Notes under the pieces: model-generated
Seen by the model: the letters and a program-made list of their open reading frames with translations, nothing else
What the model was told of the DNA's origin: nothing
Database searches by the model: none
Source: Scilla litardierei
Lineage: Eukaryota; Streptophyta; Magnoliopsida; Asparagales; Asparagaceae
Length of the DNA: 64,000 nt
Direction: 5' to 3'
Assembly: GCA_030789695.1 (NCBI GenBank)
Contig: CM061135.1
Location: forward strand, 107,764,301 to 107,828,300
Shown: positions 45,526 to 56,999 of the stretch, piece by piece
Layout of the letters: each line of letters begins with the position of its first letter
Position numbering within the stretch: the stretch's first letter is position 1
Position numbers and translations under genes: made by a program

Positions 45526-47440
45526 ATGCCACCGCACAATAGGTCGCGCACGTGGGCGCCCGCCTCGAAGCGAAAGAGGACCAAAGAGCCTGGCTCCTCT
45601 TCTGCTAGAGTGGACTCCCCGCCACCTAGCCAGCCACCACCCACACTTCCACCTCCTACCACACCTATTCCACCTTCATCGACCCAGCCCGTCCCCGCTT
45701 TCGACACAATAGGGATCACCTTCCGAGACGACGCACAGTGCATCCGATTCGAGAGGCTCTCACATCGTTCGATCGTACCCTCTAGGTTTGCACACCTTGC
45801 TGATTTTGAGTGCCTAGGGGTACTTGAGGGCCTGCTCTAGTTGTATGACAACATGGGGTGGCGTGACTTTTTATCTGTGTCGGCGGATACCTACATCCAT
45901 CCGACACTCGAGGTCTTGCGTTTCATTAGTAGGACTCTTGGGGATGCTCATTTCGATTGATGGATCGTGAGTGCGAGATCACTCTCGATATGCTTCGAGC
46001 TTACTTCCAGTGGCCCCCAGTCCCAGACCTAGACCGAGCCTATAGTCCCACGCATATCCCCCCACCGTTATTTGATACCCACGCCTTCTGGACAGTTATC
46101 ACGGGTTCACCACTTTCCTTTGACCCTAGCCGGGCCAAGGCTTCTGCTATCCTCCATCCATGCCTTCGCATAGCACAGAGCCTTATGGCGACCACTTTCT
46201 TAGCGAGGTATGAGCCGGGAACGATGTCGACGCCTGAGCTTTACATGCTCTATGTGATGACTCGAGCGAGGGCCTTCGAGGCAGGTGGAGACGTCCTACT
46301 CCTCGACATTCAGATTGACATAGCTAGTTGGTATTTAGACCGCATCATTATCTCTGTCGGTGCCAGGACGCCTATCTGTTGCGGCGGTCTGATTACTTTT
46401 CTAGCTCCCATGTACGGAGTGGACCTTCCAGCTGGTTTGCTACGACCCCTGGGCCCCGCTTCCCTTTCCATTGATGTTATGGCCCGCATGAGGATGTTGC
46501 GTCCTCATGGTCAGCACCACTGGGTATAGATGTACGGTCCTTTTGGCGCTGATTACATGGTTCTTCTGAGCCCCGCTAGGACACATATTGGACCCGCAGG
46601 AGGGGTTTGGATTCCAGCGATGGACGTCCTCATCCTAGCTGCATACGTGCTAGAGCCTGAGGGCGCTCAGCAGGAGCCCATACTTCCACCTCTGGACCCG
46701 GTGATTCCTCAGCCTGCACCTGATTTGTCTGCTTCTCCCGACACTTCTGTCCACACTTCTGTCAGTGTCAAAAGTATACTTGCTGAGTCCACTACCACCA
46801 CCACTACCACCACCACTGTGCCGCTAGCCATTGATCCTATTTCTTTTGTGGGTTTCGAGAGCGCCCCCATAGCCATTCTTGAGAGAGGAGAGCCTTCCTT
46901 CGTTGCCACAACCGAGACCCAGTCCACTCTATATTTCTCGATCCCTGAGGAGTCATTTTTTGCACACTTCATGGCCTCCCCAGTCGTCGACCCTTCCGTC
47001 TCCACTGTAGCTGTCTTCACCGAGAGTGTCGTGACCTCTGTCCCCATTTTTGCGTCACCGACCTCTCTGTCCTCCTTCCCCTCTGTCACTGTTTCAGCCT
47101 CTGTCGCTGCTCACACTTCTGCGAGCATTCCTGCGTCTTAGCCTCCCACAGAGGCTGAGCGTCTTCTAGTGAGCACAGCACTACAACCCTACCTTGTAGT
47201 TGCACCTATTGTCTACGGTGGCCGTGCGAGGCAGCCCCGTTCACCACCTGTTTGACTCTCTGCCCCACCACCACCCGACACCCTTGTTCAGCACCTGCAT
47301 GCTCTAGAGGGGGCCGTTAGCGAGCTCAGAGGAGATTTCCAGGCTCTCTCTGCTACTGTTAGTGCTGTACAGTCTCGCGTCGTCATACTCCCTGGTATTC
47401 AGGCTAGCTTGAACCAGATCCTAGCGCGACTGTAATAGCC
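45526..47440 (+). pseudogene. C third ORF (Athila env-like / ATHILA ORF-1 type)
   Basis: ATG at 45526 opens MPPHNRSRTWAPASKRKRTK, a basic then Pro-rich leader, FERLSHRSIVPSRFAHL, and the ECLGVLEGLL / YDNMGWRDFL / TYIHPTLEVLRF block that recalls the plant ATHILA ORF-1 domain after pol. It continues in a shifted frame from 45957 through CEITLDMLRAYFQWPP and a Ser/Thr/Pro-rich tail with a (T)n tract. Stops lie at 45838 and 46527 and near 47139 and 47253; frame change near 45950. Function of this ORF is debated in the literature (env-like); no clear membrane segment seen here. Confidence 0.72.
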
Positions 47441-49369
47441 GCCACCTGCCGCTTCGCGTCCCACTAGCCAGCAGCCACCACCACCTCCTCCTCATCCACA
47501 TGATGGTGCTGGTGCTCCACCACTCACCTAGGCACACACTGGATGCCTGCCATACTTTTGCCGCTGTTCTGATGATGTCATGTTGTCTGCTGATTTTGCA
47601 CCCCTCCTCTACACATATTTCTGTCACTTTTTGTTCGTATCTGTCTATATCATCTTAGGAGAGAGGAGGTATTTTTGGGCCTTTTTATTGCACGATCCCG
47701 ATCTCTGCATGCATCATTTGCATTTTCATCTCATTTTCTTTCATTTTTCATCTTTTATCATGCATGCATCCTCACCCACCCCACCCATATCATATTTCTC
47801 GGTGTGCCACACTTAGCACATTGAGGACACTGTGCACTTCAGCATGGAGAGTGAGTGTCTCACGCACTTTTCATTTTCTTTATCTTTTATTTTTTATTCC
47901 ACCTTTCTTTATTTTACACTTATTTTCACCCACTTTTTCATTTTTTCCCAGGCATCACGTTTTCTTACTCTTTATATGTGCTGCATATGTATAGTAGTTC
48001 TTATTTTTTCCTTTATCTTTATTTCTTTTATCCTTTTTGCTAGAGATGAATTTTCTGTGATGATGATGACGTGGAATTTGCTTATCTCTATATGCATATT
48101 ATCTTGACATGCCATCGTTTTTATTTCAGATATCATATGCTATACTTTGCTATGCATTCGATATAATAACCTGCACCTTCATTATATGAATGTGAATGAA
48201 ATTCTACTATTAGCTAAGTCTGATGATTTATATTGTATACTTTTCATAGAAAACACACCAAGCTTCACGCATTGATTGCCTATATTTGGAGTACTGCTTT
48301 GTTGTTTGATATCACTTCTTATTGCATGAAAATTGTATGCTTCACTTTCAGGTTGATTGAATGTATGCCATGTTGACATGACTGGATTAGTTTACTTTCT
48401 CAGTTCGAACTGAGTAGATTACATTACTCTGTTGAAAGTTGTCGTTCACATTCTAAAGAGTGAACTGAGCGTTACATATTTTTCTTTCTCCACATATCCT
48501 GAACATCATTTCTATACTTAAATCATTGGTGAATCTCCCTTTAGCGAATCATATATTGGCATCTTCCCCCTGCTATAAAGTCCATGCTCCAACAAAAAAG
48601 GGAAAAATAATATACACGCCTATCTCTCTATCTTTTGATTTGGGATCCTTATTGTATATATGTGATTATGAAAAAAAAGAGAGAAAAAAGAGAGAGAAAA
48701 GAAGTTCATACATGATCCCATTTCATTTCTTTCTCTCTTTCTTCCCTCTTTTATTTTTATTTTCTTTGGAGCTTCAAAAATGGGGAAAGTCTTATTGTTT
48801 TATTTGATGCCACCATGCTTATAGATAAGCTTGGGGGAGAGGATCCAATGATGTATGAGAGAGTGACTACTTGTCTATGCATGACAACCTAAGCTAGGTA
48901 ATTTTCTATACTCGAGGAGATTTCTAAAAGTATTACGAAGTCCACGAATTGAAATTTGGCATGCATTTCATGAATACCACTCCTTTCTATTCTTATTGCT
49001 TCATATTGTGTGATACCTCTTATACTCCAAATAGAAACCGATCAATTGAAAAGTGTGCGATCTATGATTAAGTATATTACTTTAGATTGCTTCAGACGAT
49101 GCTAATTCTAGAATGATTTCATGTTTCATATCGTTTTGATATTCTTGTGTTTCTATACCAAATGCGTTTATATATGATCATGATATCGAGATAAAAATCT
49201 TTGGCATGTTTTTATTCATTGTATGCTATTTAAGTAAGCAGCTCCACGTCTTGAGAAAATGATCTAGCGCCTCCCTCTTCGTTTTCTTTTCTATCTTCTT
49301 TTTCCTTTATTTTCCTTATTTTTACCCGCCGGGTTCGCCTTTTACTCATCTTCCTCGAGAACGAGTAAG
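47441..49369 (+). other. C 3' non-coding region
   Basis: No gene seen. T-rich, with ACATTGAGGACACTGTGC near 47820 (counterpart of CATTGAGGACAATC in B and D), AAGCTTGGGGGAGAGG near 48830, and the element-wide phrase GAGAAAATGATCTAGCGCCTCC near 49253. Confidence 0.75.
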
Positions 49370-49388
49370 AGGTAAGGTTGGGGGATTT
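49370..49388 (+). other. polypurine tract of C
   Basis: AGAGGTAAGGTTGGGGGATT directly before TGATCGCTCC. Confidence 0.85.
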
Positions 49389-49690
49389 TGATCGCTCCTT
49401 ATTTTACAACTTTTTTCTGCATGTTTTCATGATGTTTCTATCGCCCATATTGAGTTTTTCACGATTATTCGACGATATCGCGTTGATTTTCACTATTTCT
49501 TGTTTTTGTCGTATTTCAGGAGATATGGAGTGATTGGGAGTGAAAAAGAGATCAAGGGACTTTCACGCGCACCGGAGCATCGCCTACGGCCTTATTGAGG
49601 AGTTAGCAGCGCTAGGGGATGAGCAAAAGAGGAAGAAGTTCGATGGAATCAACGAGGAGGCGAGAAGGAGAAGAAAAGAGACCAGAAACA

Positions 49691-50045
49691 GCTCACTCAG
49701 CCGACCAGAGTGTTCACTCGGCTGAGTGAAGGAGTGCGTTCAGCCGAGTGAAACGGATACAGACTACCGATTTTCAAAGTTCACTCGGCCGAGCAAGGAA
49801 GTTCACTCGGCCAAATGGAGAAGCCCACTCGCCCGAGTCTGACAGTGATTTTCTCCCAAAAAGCAGCCGACTTACTGGAAATTTGAGAAGACCTACTCGA
49901 TCGAGCAAGAAAGCTCACTCGGCCGAGTAAGTAAGACCACTCGCCCGAGTCAGACAGAGCGACAGACCACCAATTTTCCCAGATTCTATGTTTTTATTGG
50001 GTCTGTCACTCGGTCGAGTGACATTGTCACTCGGCCGAGTGACGC
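49691..50045. repeat. cluster of CACTCGGCCGAGTG palindromes, C LTR
   Basis: About ten full or half copies in 350 bp, for example CACTCGGCTGAGTG, CACTCGGCCGAGTAAG, CACTCGCCCGAGTC, CACTCGGTCGAGTGAC, at irregular spacing upstream of the TATA box. Confidence 0.9.
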
Positions 50046-50125
50046 ATTCTGACTGGGTCGCGATTTAGGGGTTTTGGCTACGCCAGGGGCAATTCTGTTA
50101 GGATTTTCTGGACGATTTTGTTTTG

Positions 50126-50133
50126 TATTTAAG
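50126..50133 (+). promoter_or_regulatory. TATA box of C LTR
   Basis: TATTTAAG in GTTTTGTATTTAAGGC, shared with D (62073-62080) and A. The hairpin array lies about 340 bp downstream, so it would be transcribed. Confidence 0.6.
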
Positions 50134-50470
50134 GCTAGTTTTATTCCTAGTTTTAGGAGAGACTTGAAGTTATTTTTGACGGCTATTCTATTGTAATTCT
50201 CAGCTGGATATCATAGACACACAATTTGGTTTGATCTTTCTCTTTAAAACTCTGTTTTTATGAATTGTTCTCTCTTAACTATGAATTGTTCTATGATCTA
50301 TTTCTTTATTTTTGAGATTTCTATGATGAATTGTGAGTAGTTTCGTCATTCTAGGGCATGGGGATGAACCCTATGGATCCAAACTTTGAATTGTGATGAA
50401 TGAATTGAATTGTTGCTAGGATTGATAAAAGGTTAGGTTGTGATTGATTTACTACGAGTAGCTAGGAATT

Positions 50471-50778
50471 TCCATCAATTGGGATTTGCAAGAGATTGGA
50501 TCCTAATTGATGGGAAGGCCTAGATATTCGATTAAGGTTTATAATCGAGATTCTCTAGATTTGGTTTGCAAGAGATTGGACCAAAGCTAGGATTTTTATT
50601 ATAAATCTATACTAATATTCGTTTGCAAGAGATTGGACGAATACGAACTATCATAACCTAGATCGTAGCTTGAGTTTGCATGAGAGTGGGCTCGAGGTGC
50701 GATTGGACGATGATGTCGATCTTCATGCTAGTTGCTTAGGTTAGGGTTTGCACGAGAGTGGGCTCTAATCTAGGTTGC
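50471..50778 (+). repeat. array of five hairpins with constant loop, C LTR
   Basis: The loops at 50485, 50565 and 50622 are all TTTGCAAGAGATTGGA. At 50675 and 50747 they are TTTGCATGAGAGTGGG and TTTGCACGAGAGTGGG. Each loop is flanked by a different but self-complementary stem: TCCATCAATTGGGA/TCCTAATTGATGGGA, CTCTAGATTTGG/CCAAAGCTAG, TATTCG/CGAATA, ATCGTAGCTTGAG/CTCGAGGTGCGAT, GCTTAGGTTAGGG/CTCTAATCTAGGT. Confidence 0.85.
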
Positions 50779-51269
50779 TATAAACCGGCAATAGCGCGAG
50801 AGCATGAGCTTTGTTCTAAATTCAGTTGCGACTAGTTCACCTACATTCAAGCCTTGCAACATTGAGATTCGTGATCCACAAGGATAAGTGACGATCCGTA
50901 GTGGGGATTTCCTATCCCTAGACGCCTTTTATTATATTGAATTCTATTTACTATTTGAACGATTGTGACACATTACTATCCAAACCATTCCATCATTCCA
51001 TCAATAGCTAAGTGATCAAGATAGAGTATTGTCAATTGTCCTCCCTGAGTTCGATACCCGCTTGCCACTATGCCGTTCACTTGCGGTAAGACTACAGTCG
51101 TTTTCCGGGTGTATATCTGGGCGCGATCACTTACTCGTCGATTCTTTCGACGTTCTTCTTCTTCCATTCATCCTCCAGTGCTATTAGCTCTCTGATATGA
51201 TCATGGGCGATGCTCCGACATGCGTGTAGGTTCTCTAGGCTCCAAATCGCTCCCGACACTACTACAAAA

Positions 51270-51690
51270 TGGACCTTTAATAGCGCTTAATTAGGTCTTT
51301 AATAGCGCTTTACAAGCGCTGTCTATCTCGCCGCTGCTAAAGGGGAGGCTGGTTTTAATAGCGCTTTACAACCGCGGTTAAAGGGGGCCTTTAACAGCGC
51401 TTGTTAGTGCAAGCGATGTTAAAGGCCCCCCTTTAACAGCGCTTGGGGGCCTTTAACAACGCTTGTTAGTGCAAGCACTGTTAAAGGTGGATCTTTAACA
51501 GTGCTTGTATTAAAGAAGCGCTGTTAAAGGTGGACCTTTCACAGCACTTGTACTAAACAAGCGATGTCTATTGGGACCTTAGACATCTCTTCTTTAGTAC
51601 AAGCACTGTTAAAGGTCCACCATAGACAACGCTTGTACTAAACAAGTGCTGTTAAAGGTCCCAGATAGACATCGCTTGTTTCAATTCATT
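51270..51690. repeat. CACTA subterminal repeats
   Basis: Many copies of ACAGCGCTTG / CAAGCGCTGTTAAAGG in both orientations, joined by GGACCTTTAACAG-like phrases. They resemble transposase-binding subterminal repeats of CACTA elements. Confidence 0.82.
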
Positions 51691-51921
51691 TTATTGTTTC
51701 TCCATACGTTTTATATTTAAATAGATCCATTTATGTTCAAAATGCTTAAATAAATCACCAATAACATTAAATTACAAGAAACAATCATTACAAGAAACAA
51801 TCAAATTAAATTGCTTTTATTCAACAATCACATAAATTAGACAATTGACAATCGCACATTAGCAATACAAATAAAACTGAGAAGGAAAACAAAACAACAT
51901 AACGTTATTCAAGGCCTGAAA

Positions 51922-52870
51922 TCATCGCATACATAGTTTCTCAAGCAACTCCTGGGTCTCAGGCTTCATCTTTTCCTCCTCTACCCGCCGACGAAGCGAA
52001 TGATCCCTTCTACCGGCCGCCACATAAGTGTGGATCAAGGACTCGTACGCACTCGAGCCAAGGCCGTTGAGCTTCTTCAGAATCTTACAAAACCTCTCCA
52101 TGACACTCACATCATTCTCTTTCTCATAATGCTCCAGAAATAAGCTTACCCTCTCTGCATCCAACTTCCATTCCCCTCCTTTAACCATGTGAGCTGCAAC
52201 CTCCAGCCATTTCAGAGCTGAGCTCGCCTCGCTCTTCCTTAAGTGGTAAACCATGAATAGCTCGCACATCCTCAAGTCCTGCTCCCCTTCCTTCCCCTTG
52301 GTCTCTGCATACAGTGATTCGGTGTCCTCAACATGTCCTTTCTCATATAACCTCTGATCACCGTGTTGGTCAGCCTCGTATTATAGGTCGCATGAATAAC
52401 CTCCCACTCATCATAAACCTGTTTCAATCCTTATGTATCGCCAAGCTTGTTGAGAGCCTGAAGCATGGTGAGATAGCTCATGTTGGTGCACTTAACAAAC
52501 GTCATCTTCAACGATTTCCACACCTTTTTGACCTCCTCCAAGTTTCATGTGCTCGCATACAAGCTTATCAGAAAATGGAAGGGCTCTCGACCACAGCTAT
52601 CAATGAGACCCTCAAGCTTCCTGAGGGCCGACTCAGCTTTTAGGAAATCGTCGACTGAGACATAGATGGACGCCAGCATGCTGTAAGCATTCCATTGCAT
52701 GACGAGTTCCTCGTTCTCTTCCATTTCATGTATCACCCTCTCCACTGAGTCGACGTCGCTCCTTGAAGCATAACTGTTCATAACTATACAGTAAGTGAGA
52801 GTATCAGGTTTCAGATAATTGGCATTCATCTCTTGCAATATGATAGGAACCTTCTCTGGGTGTTCCAACT
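51922..52870 (-). pseudogene. captured fragment of a P-class PPR protein gene
   Basis: PPR proteins bind organelle RNA through tandem 35-residue helical repeats. Reading leftward from 52870: GYMKLEHPEKVPIILQEM, then PDTLTYCIVMNSYASRSDVD, NAYSMLASIYV, FLKAESALRKLEG, FHFLISLYAS, and, after stops and frame changes near 52540 and 52280, ALKWLEVAAHM and a C-terminus ending ELLEKLCMR. About four repeats and the C-terminus are present; the N-terminus is absent. Lying inside a CACTA element inside an LTR, it is a transduplicated fragment, not a host locus. Parent gene not identifiable here. Confidence 0.75.
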
Positions 52871-53011
52871 TCATATATCCTGAAATTAGACAAAAACCAA
52901 GAAATAGTGAAAAGTATCGAAACATCGTCGAATAATCGTGAAAATTGCGATATGAGCAATCGAAATGGCATGCAAATATGAAAAAATAAAGTGTAAAATG
53001 TGAGCATATCA

Positions 53012-53045
53012 AAATCCCCCAAGCTTGCCTCTTACTCGTCCTCGA
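53012..53045 (-). other. polypurine tract of D
   Basis: On the minus strand GTAAGAGGCAAGCTTGGGGG then ATTT, directly before the 3' LTR. Confidence 0.85.
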
Positions 53046-53113
53046 GGAAGATGAGTAAAAAGACGAACTTGGCGAATAAAAACAAAGAAAAAGGAATGAA
53101 GGAAAAGAAGCAA

Positions 53114-53490
53114 ACAAGTAAATAAGGAATGAGGAATAAAGCAGCTCACCTCACGTTTTAGGAACAAAATGAGGAATCACACGTAGACGGACCTGAGCAT
53201 TCTCCTGCTCTACGGAGCCCTCTGGAGCTAGAGTTAGGGCGGCTTGACGCTCTTCTCCTTTCGAGTGAATTGAATTACTTCGGCTCGGATGCCTTTGATC
53301 GAATGGAAGGATGGATGCCTGCCTTTAGCGACTTCGTTCGGTCATTCCTTATTTACTTGTTCGCTATGGCTTGAGAGTGAATCGCACGAGATAGTAAGTA
53401 AGAGATTGAAAAGAGGATCATTGGACCTCGCTCTCGGGCTTCATCTCCGACGGTACCATTTTGTTTAGTTGCTTTGCTCATATTTGAAGA
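53114..53490. other. foreign insert in D 3' region
   Basis: C and A pass directly from the GATCTAGC phrase to the T-rich stretch before the polypurine tract. D has about 370 extra bases. The 19-mer ACAAGTAAATAAGGAATGA (53114-53132) recurs inverted at 53342-53360. The insert is GC-balanced, unlike the AT-rich surroundings, and has the look of plant mitochondrial DNA. Origin unproven. Confidence 0.5.
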
Positions 53491-55242
53491 GGTGAAGGTG
53501 CTAGATCATTCTCTCAGAACTTGGAGTTGCATACTCAAATAGCACGAAGAATGAATATAAACATGCTAAAGCTTTTTACTTCGATATGATTTCATATAGG
53601 TGCTTTTGATAGAAAAACTAAGAACATCGAGAATCATATGAAATATGAAATTATTTTAGAATCAACTTCGTCTAAGGTGTATAAAACGATATACATAATC
53701 ATGGATCACACACTTTTCAATTGATCACTTTCTACTTGGAGTATAAGAGATATCACACATTTCAAATCAATAAGAATAGAAAAAGATGGTTTTCATGAAT
53801 TTCATGCCAACTTTTAATTCATAGACGTATTTATACTTTAAGTAATCTCCCTAAGTAGCAAAATATACCTAGCTTAGGTTGTCATACACATATAGGTAGT
53901 CACTCTCTCACACGTTACTGAATCCCCTCCACCAAGCTTATCTATGAGCGTGGTGGCATCAAATATAAAAATATGACTTTTTCCCATATTTTTGTAGCTC
54001 CAAAAAAAAACAAGAAAGAAAGAAAGAAGGAAAGAAGGAAAGAAGAGATTGTGTATATACAATGAAACTTCCTTTTTGTTTCTCTTTTCTCTTTCTCCTT
54101 TTTTTCTTTTTCTTTTCTTTTTTTAATACACAAGAACAATCCCAAATGAGATAGAAAGATATATAATTTTTTTTGTTGAGATTTTGGGATTCATGGAGCT
54201 TATTCTTTTTAGCATAGGAAAGATGCAAATATAGGATTCACTAAGGGGAGATTCACCAATGACTATAAGTATAGAAATGATGTCAAGATATGTGGAGAAA
54301 GAAATATATGTAACGCTCGGTTCACTCTTTGTATGTGCATAACAACTTCAGCAGGGTAATGTAATCTACTCAGTTTGATAACAAAAAGTAAACTAATCTA
54401 ATCATATCAAATGACAATCATTCATTCAACCTGGAAGTTCAATACACATTTCATGCCAACATAAGTGATAATAGAGATGCAAAGTAGTACTCCAAGTATA
54501 TGCAATCAACGCATGAAGCTTGGTGTGTTTTCTACGAAAAGTATACAATAATAATTCCCAGTCTCAGTTAAAGCTAAAATTTTCTTCTTAATCACATAGT
54601 ATACGATGGAAGTTCTTTTTCTCAAATACATGGCAATGTATCACATATGATATCAGAAATAAAATCGATAGCATGGCAAGGGAATACGTGCATAAGAATT
54701 AAGCAAACTTCAAGACATAGTCATCATATGGAGTTCATCTCTAGCAAAGAAAGTAAAAGAAATAAGGATGAAAATAAAAACTAACTATACATATGCAAGT
54801 CACTCCAAAAGTAAGAAAATGTTATGCATGGCAATAAATAAAAAAATGAAAAAGTGAGTGAAAATAAGTGAAAAATAAAGAAAGGTGTAAAATAAAGATA
54901 AAAATAAAAAGTGAGTGTACACTCACTCCCCCAAGCTAAACATCAGATTGTCCTCAATGTGCTAAGTGTGGCACTAGGACGCATACGATAGGGGTCGGTG
55001 GGTGAGGATGAATGGATGATGCAGAAATAAAGGAAAAATAAAGAAAGTAAAATATGGCATGATATATGCAGATGATGAATGCAACAAGCATGCAAATGAT
55101 GAATGGTATATGCAAAATGGATACAACATGGTGGATATATACACATGGTGAAGAATTGGTTCCCCCCAAGCTGTGTAAGAGTAAGGCCCCAAACAGATAG
55201 ATGGGCGCAAAAATAATTGGGAGGAAACATGAACAATAGTCA
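53491..55242 (-). other. D 3' non-coding region
   Basis: No gene. Counterpart of 47441-49260 in C, including CATTGAGGACAATCTG near 54940 (minus strand) and the G-rich CTTGGGGGAG phrases. Confidence 0.75.
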
Positions 55243-55667
55243 TCAAGCAGGAGCGCCACCCTCTGAGGGTGGTGAGGGATCCCGTTGCAGAGGACTAGGA
55301 GGAGTGGCATGTGCTGGTGTGACTAGAGGTTGACACTGGCGCCTAACGAGATCGAGAATGACTGGCAGGTCCTGCTCAACTGACTGTTGAGTGGTCCCAC
55401 CTCCCTGACCTATGAGGAGGAGCATAGCGACGAATCAGTCTTCCTGATCGTTGTCCCTGAAGACAACATCATACGTCCCCTGGTTGGGGGTGGAAGTACT
55501 AGATGGGAGGGAAGAGCAGTAGTGGGAGCTGGGAGTGTGGGAGGTGGCTCGCTAGGAGGTGGGGAGTCTGCTCTAGCGGAAGAAGAACCGGGGTCATCGG
55601 ATCTATGCCGCTGGGCAGTGGGCTGCTGAACACCAGAGCTAGTGCGACGTGGGGTGCGTGGAGGCAT
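55243..55667 (-). pseudogene. D third ORF, shortened
   Basis: ATG at 55667 (MPPRTPRRTSSGVQQP) opens the same basic/Pro-rich leader as C (GSSSARADSPPPSEPPPTLP vs GSSSARVDSPPPSQPPPTLP). The whole conserved middle of C's ORF (about 1.5 kb) is absent, and the C-terminal EQDLPVILDLVRRQ...PSPPSEGGAPA follows directly after a frame change near 55420. A leftover of an internal deletion. Confidence 0.72.
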
Positions 55668-56999
55668 GGGTGTGCCGTGAGATGCACAAAAATCTCAATT
55701 TGCTCGTAATAAATATGGAAAGGGTGTACCAATCACGATGAGATTCCATGTAAGCGGATGGGCGAGAAACGCCTCTCTTACAGCTCCAAATCGGTGTAGG
55801 ATCTTCCCAATCTATACTGAAGCACACAAATAATAGATTAGCAATGAGAATCATAAAATCAAGGGGTTAATCAAGAGAAATAGGCGAATACATGGGTTAA
55901 TTTGGGATAGGGGCTGAATAGGGCTTACGAAATAGGATAGGGGAAGAAAGATGGTGAAATAGGGCATGTGGGGGTGGGGAGATTGCCGGAGCATGGCCTG
56001 GGTGACACTGGAGCTACTGCTCAGGTGCGGCGGGTGGCGTCGCTCGGCTATGGCAGCGTCGGGCTCGATCGAGTCAGGACGAGGGCGTAGGCGAGCAAGG
56101 GATTTGGTCGGGCGAGTGGGAAGGAGGATGGGAGGTTTATGTGATTTGGGGATTCTCCACCCGAGCCATACGAAATTGAGATTTTATAGGGCTGGATTCG
56201 TGTAAGTCGCTCGGCCAAGTGATGTGCGTCACTCAATAGAGTAGCTCGATGAAATTTTCAAAGATTTTATAGTCAGCTACATCAATGACTCAGCCGAGTG
56301 GATCTAGTCACTCGGTCGAGTGACAAGTTCCACTCGGTCGAGTGAGGAATGAAAACGGAGTGTGTTTTTTGACAGCTCTGTCACAATCTACTACTCAGGC
56401 GAGTAGAATTAGTCACTCGGACGAGTGGACTAAGTGCTCGGCCGAGTATATAGGCTTTGTAGAGCATAAATTCAAGGTTTCATACATAGAATTCACTCGG
56501 TCGAGTAACAAAGTCACTCAGACGAGTGGCAAATAATTTCCAAAGAGGGGGGTTTTAGAGACTTCCCTGTCAGTGTGTCACTTGGGCGAGTGGCTTCTCC
56601 ACTCGGCCGAGTGACTATATAACTCGGTCGAGTAGGCTGTCTACTTTAGCTTCCCACACTTTGTTCTGTGACGCTCTCTGTTTCTTCCTGTCCAGTTAGT
56701 TTCTTCCTTCCTTTGTCATTTAAGCATGTCCCTGGAGCGTTCTCCATCGCCCTGGCTATCCTCTCATCTGGAGCATTCTCCATCCCTGGAGCATTCATAT
56801 GGATTCATCTCATCTTCTTCCTGCAATGAAAAACATAGCCCGTCGTCAGATTCTTCCTAAACTCTCAACTCTACAAACTAATAAAGATCTAAAACAAAAG
56901 TGAAAGTAAAATTCAACTAAAAACTAAGTTGGAACCGTCTGGTTGCCTCCCGACAAGCGCACTTTTAAGGTCATGAGCTCGACCCCTTAAGATTGGCGT
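55668..56999 (-). other. D region between pol and third ORF
   Basis: No gene. It holds a cluster of CACTCGGYCGAGTG palindromes at 56045-56635, and the Athila hairpin (inverted: GGTTGCCTCCCGAC) near 56940. Confidence 0.8.

Larger units (their letters stand above)
41033..51129 (+). mobile_element. element C: Athila-type gypsy, left half missing
   Basis: Plus-strand element starting mid-pol, because B inserted there and its left part was lost. Order: RT, RNase H, integrase, 3' region with GTCGGGAGGCAACCCGAC hairpin, an Athila-type third ORF, long non-coding part, polypurine tract, LTR. It sits in the 3' LTR of D; right target flank CTTAC (51130-51134). Confidence 0.88.
49389..51129 (+). repeat. 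C 3' LTR
   Basis: TGATCG...CGCGATCA, 1741 bp. Contains a palindrome cluster (49691-50045), TATA (50126), and a hairpin array (50471-50778). Right boundary confirmed because D's LTR sequence resumes at 51130 exactly as at 62471. Confidence 0.92.
51257..52875 (+). mobile_element. CACTA (En/Spm-type) DNA transposon, right end lost
   Basis: Starts CACTACTACAAAATGG after the target triplet CGA inside D's LTR. Subterminal repeats fill 51270-51690. No transposase. A PPR gene fragment occupies the right half. No TTTTGTAGTAGTG terminus is found before D's LTR resumes at about 52876, so the right end is deleted. Confidence 0.8.
51130..53011 (-). repeat. D 3' LTR, surviving part, with CACTA inside
   Basis: 51130-51256 matches 62471-62597, and 52876-53011 matches 62613-62745, ending ATATCA. 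The two are separated by the CACTA element. The missing outer portion lay left of C. Confidence 0.88.

Noticed and set aside
51922..53117. Functional host PPR gene
   Set aside because: Truncated N-terminus, stops and frame changes, and location inside a CACTA element inside an LTR.
54003..54228. Lys/Phe-rich ORFs near 54000 and similar at 48660
   Set aside because: Simple A/T-rich tracts in the 3' non-coding regions of D and C.
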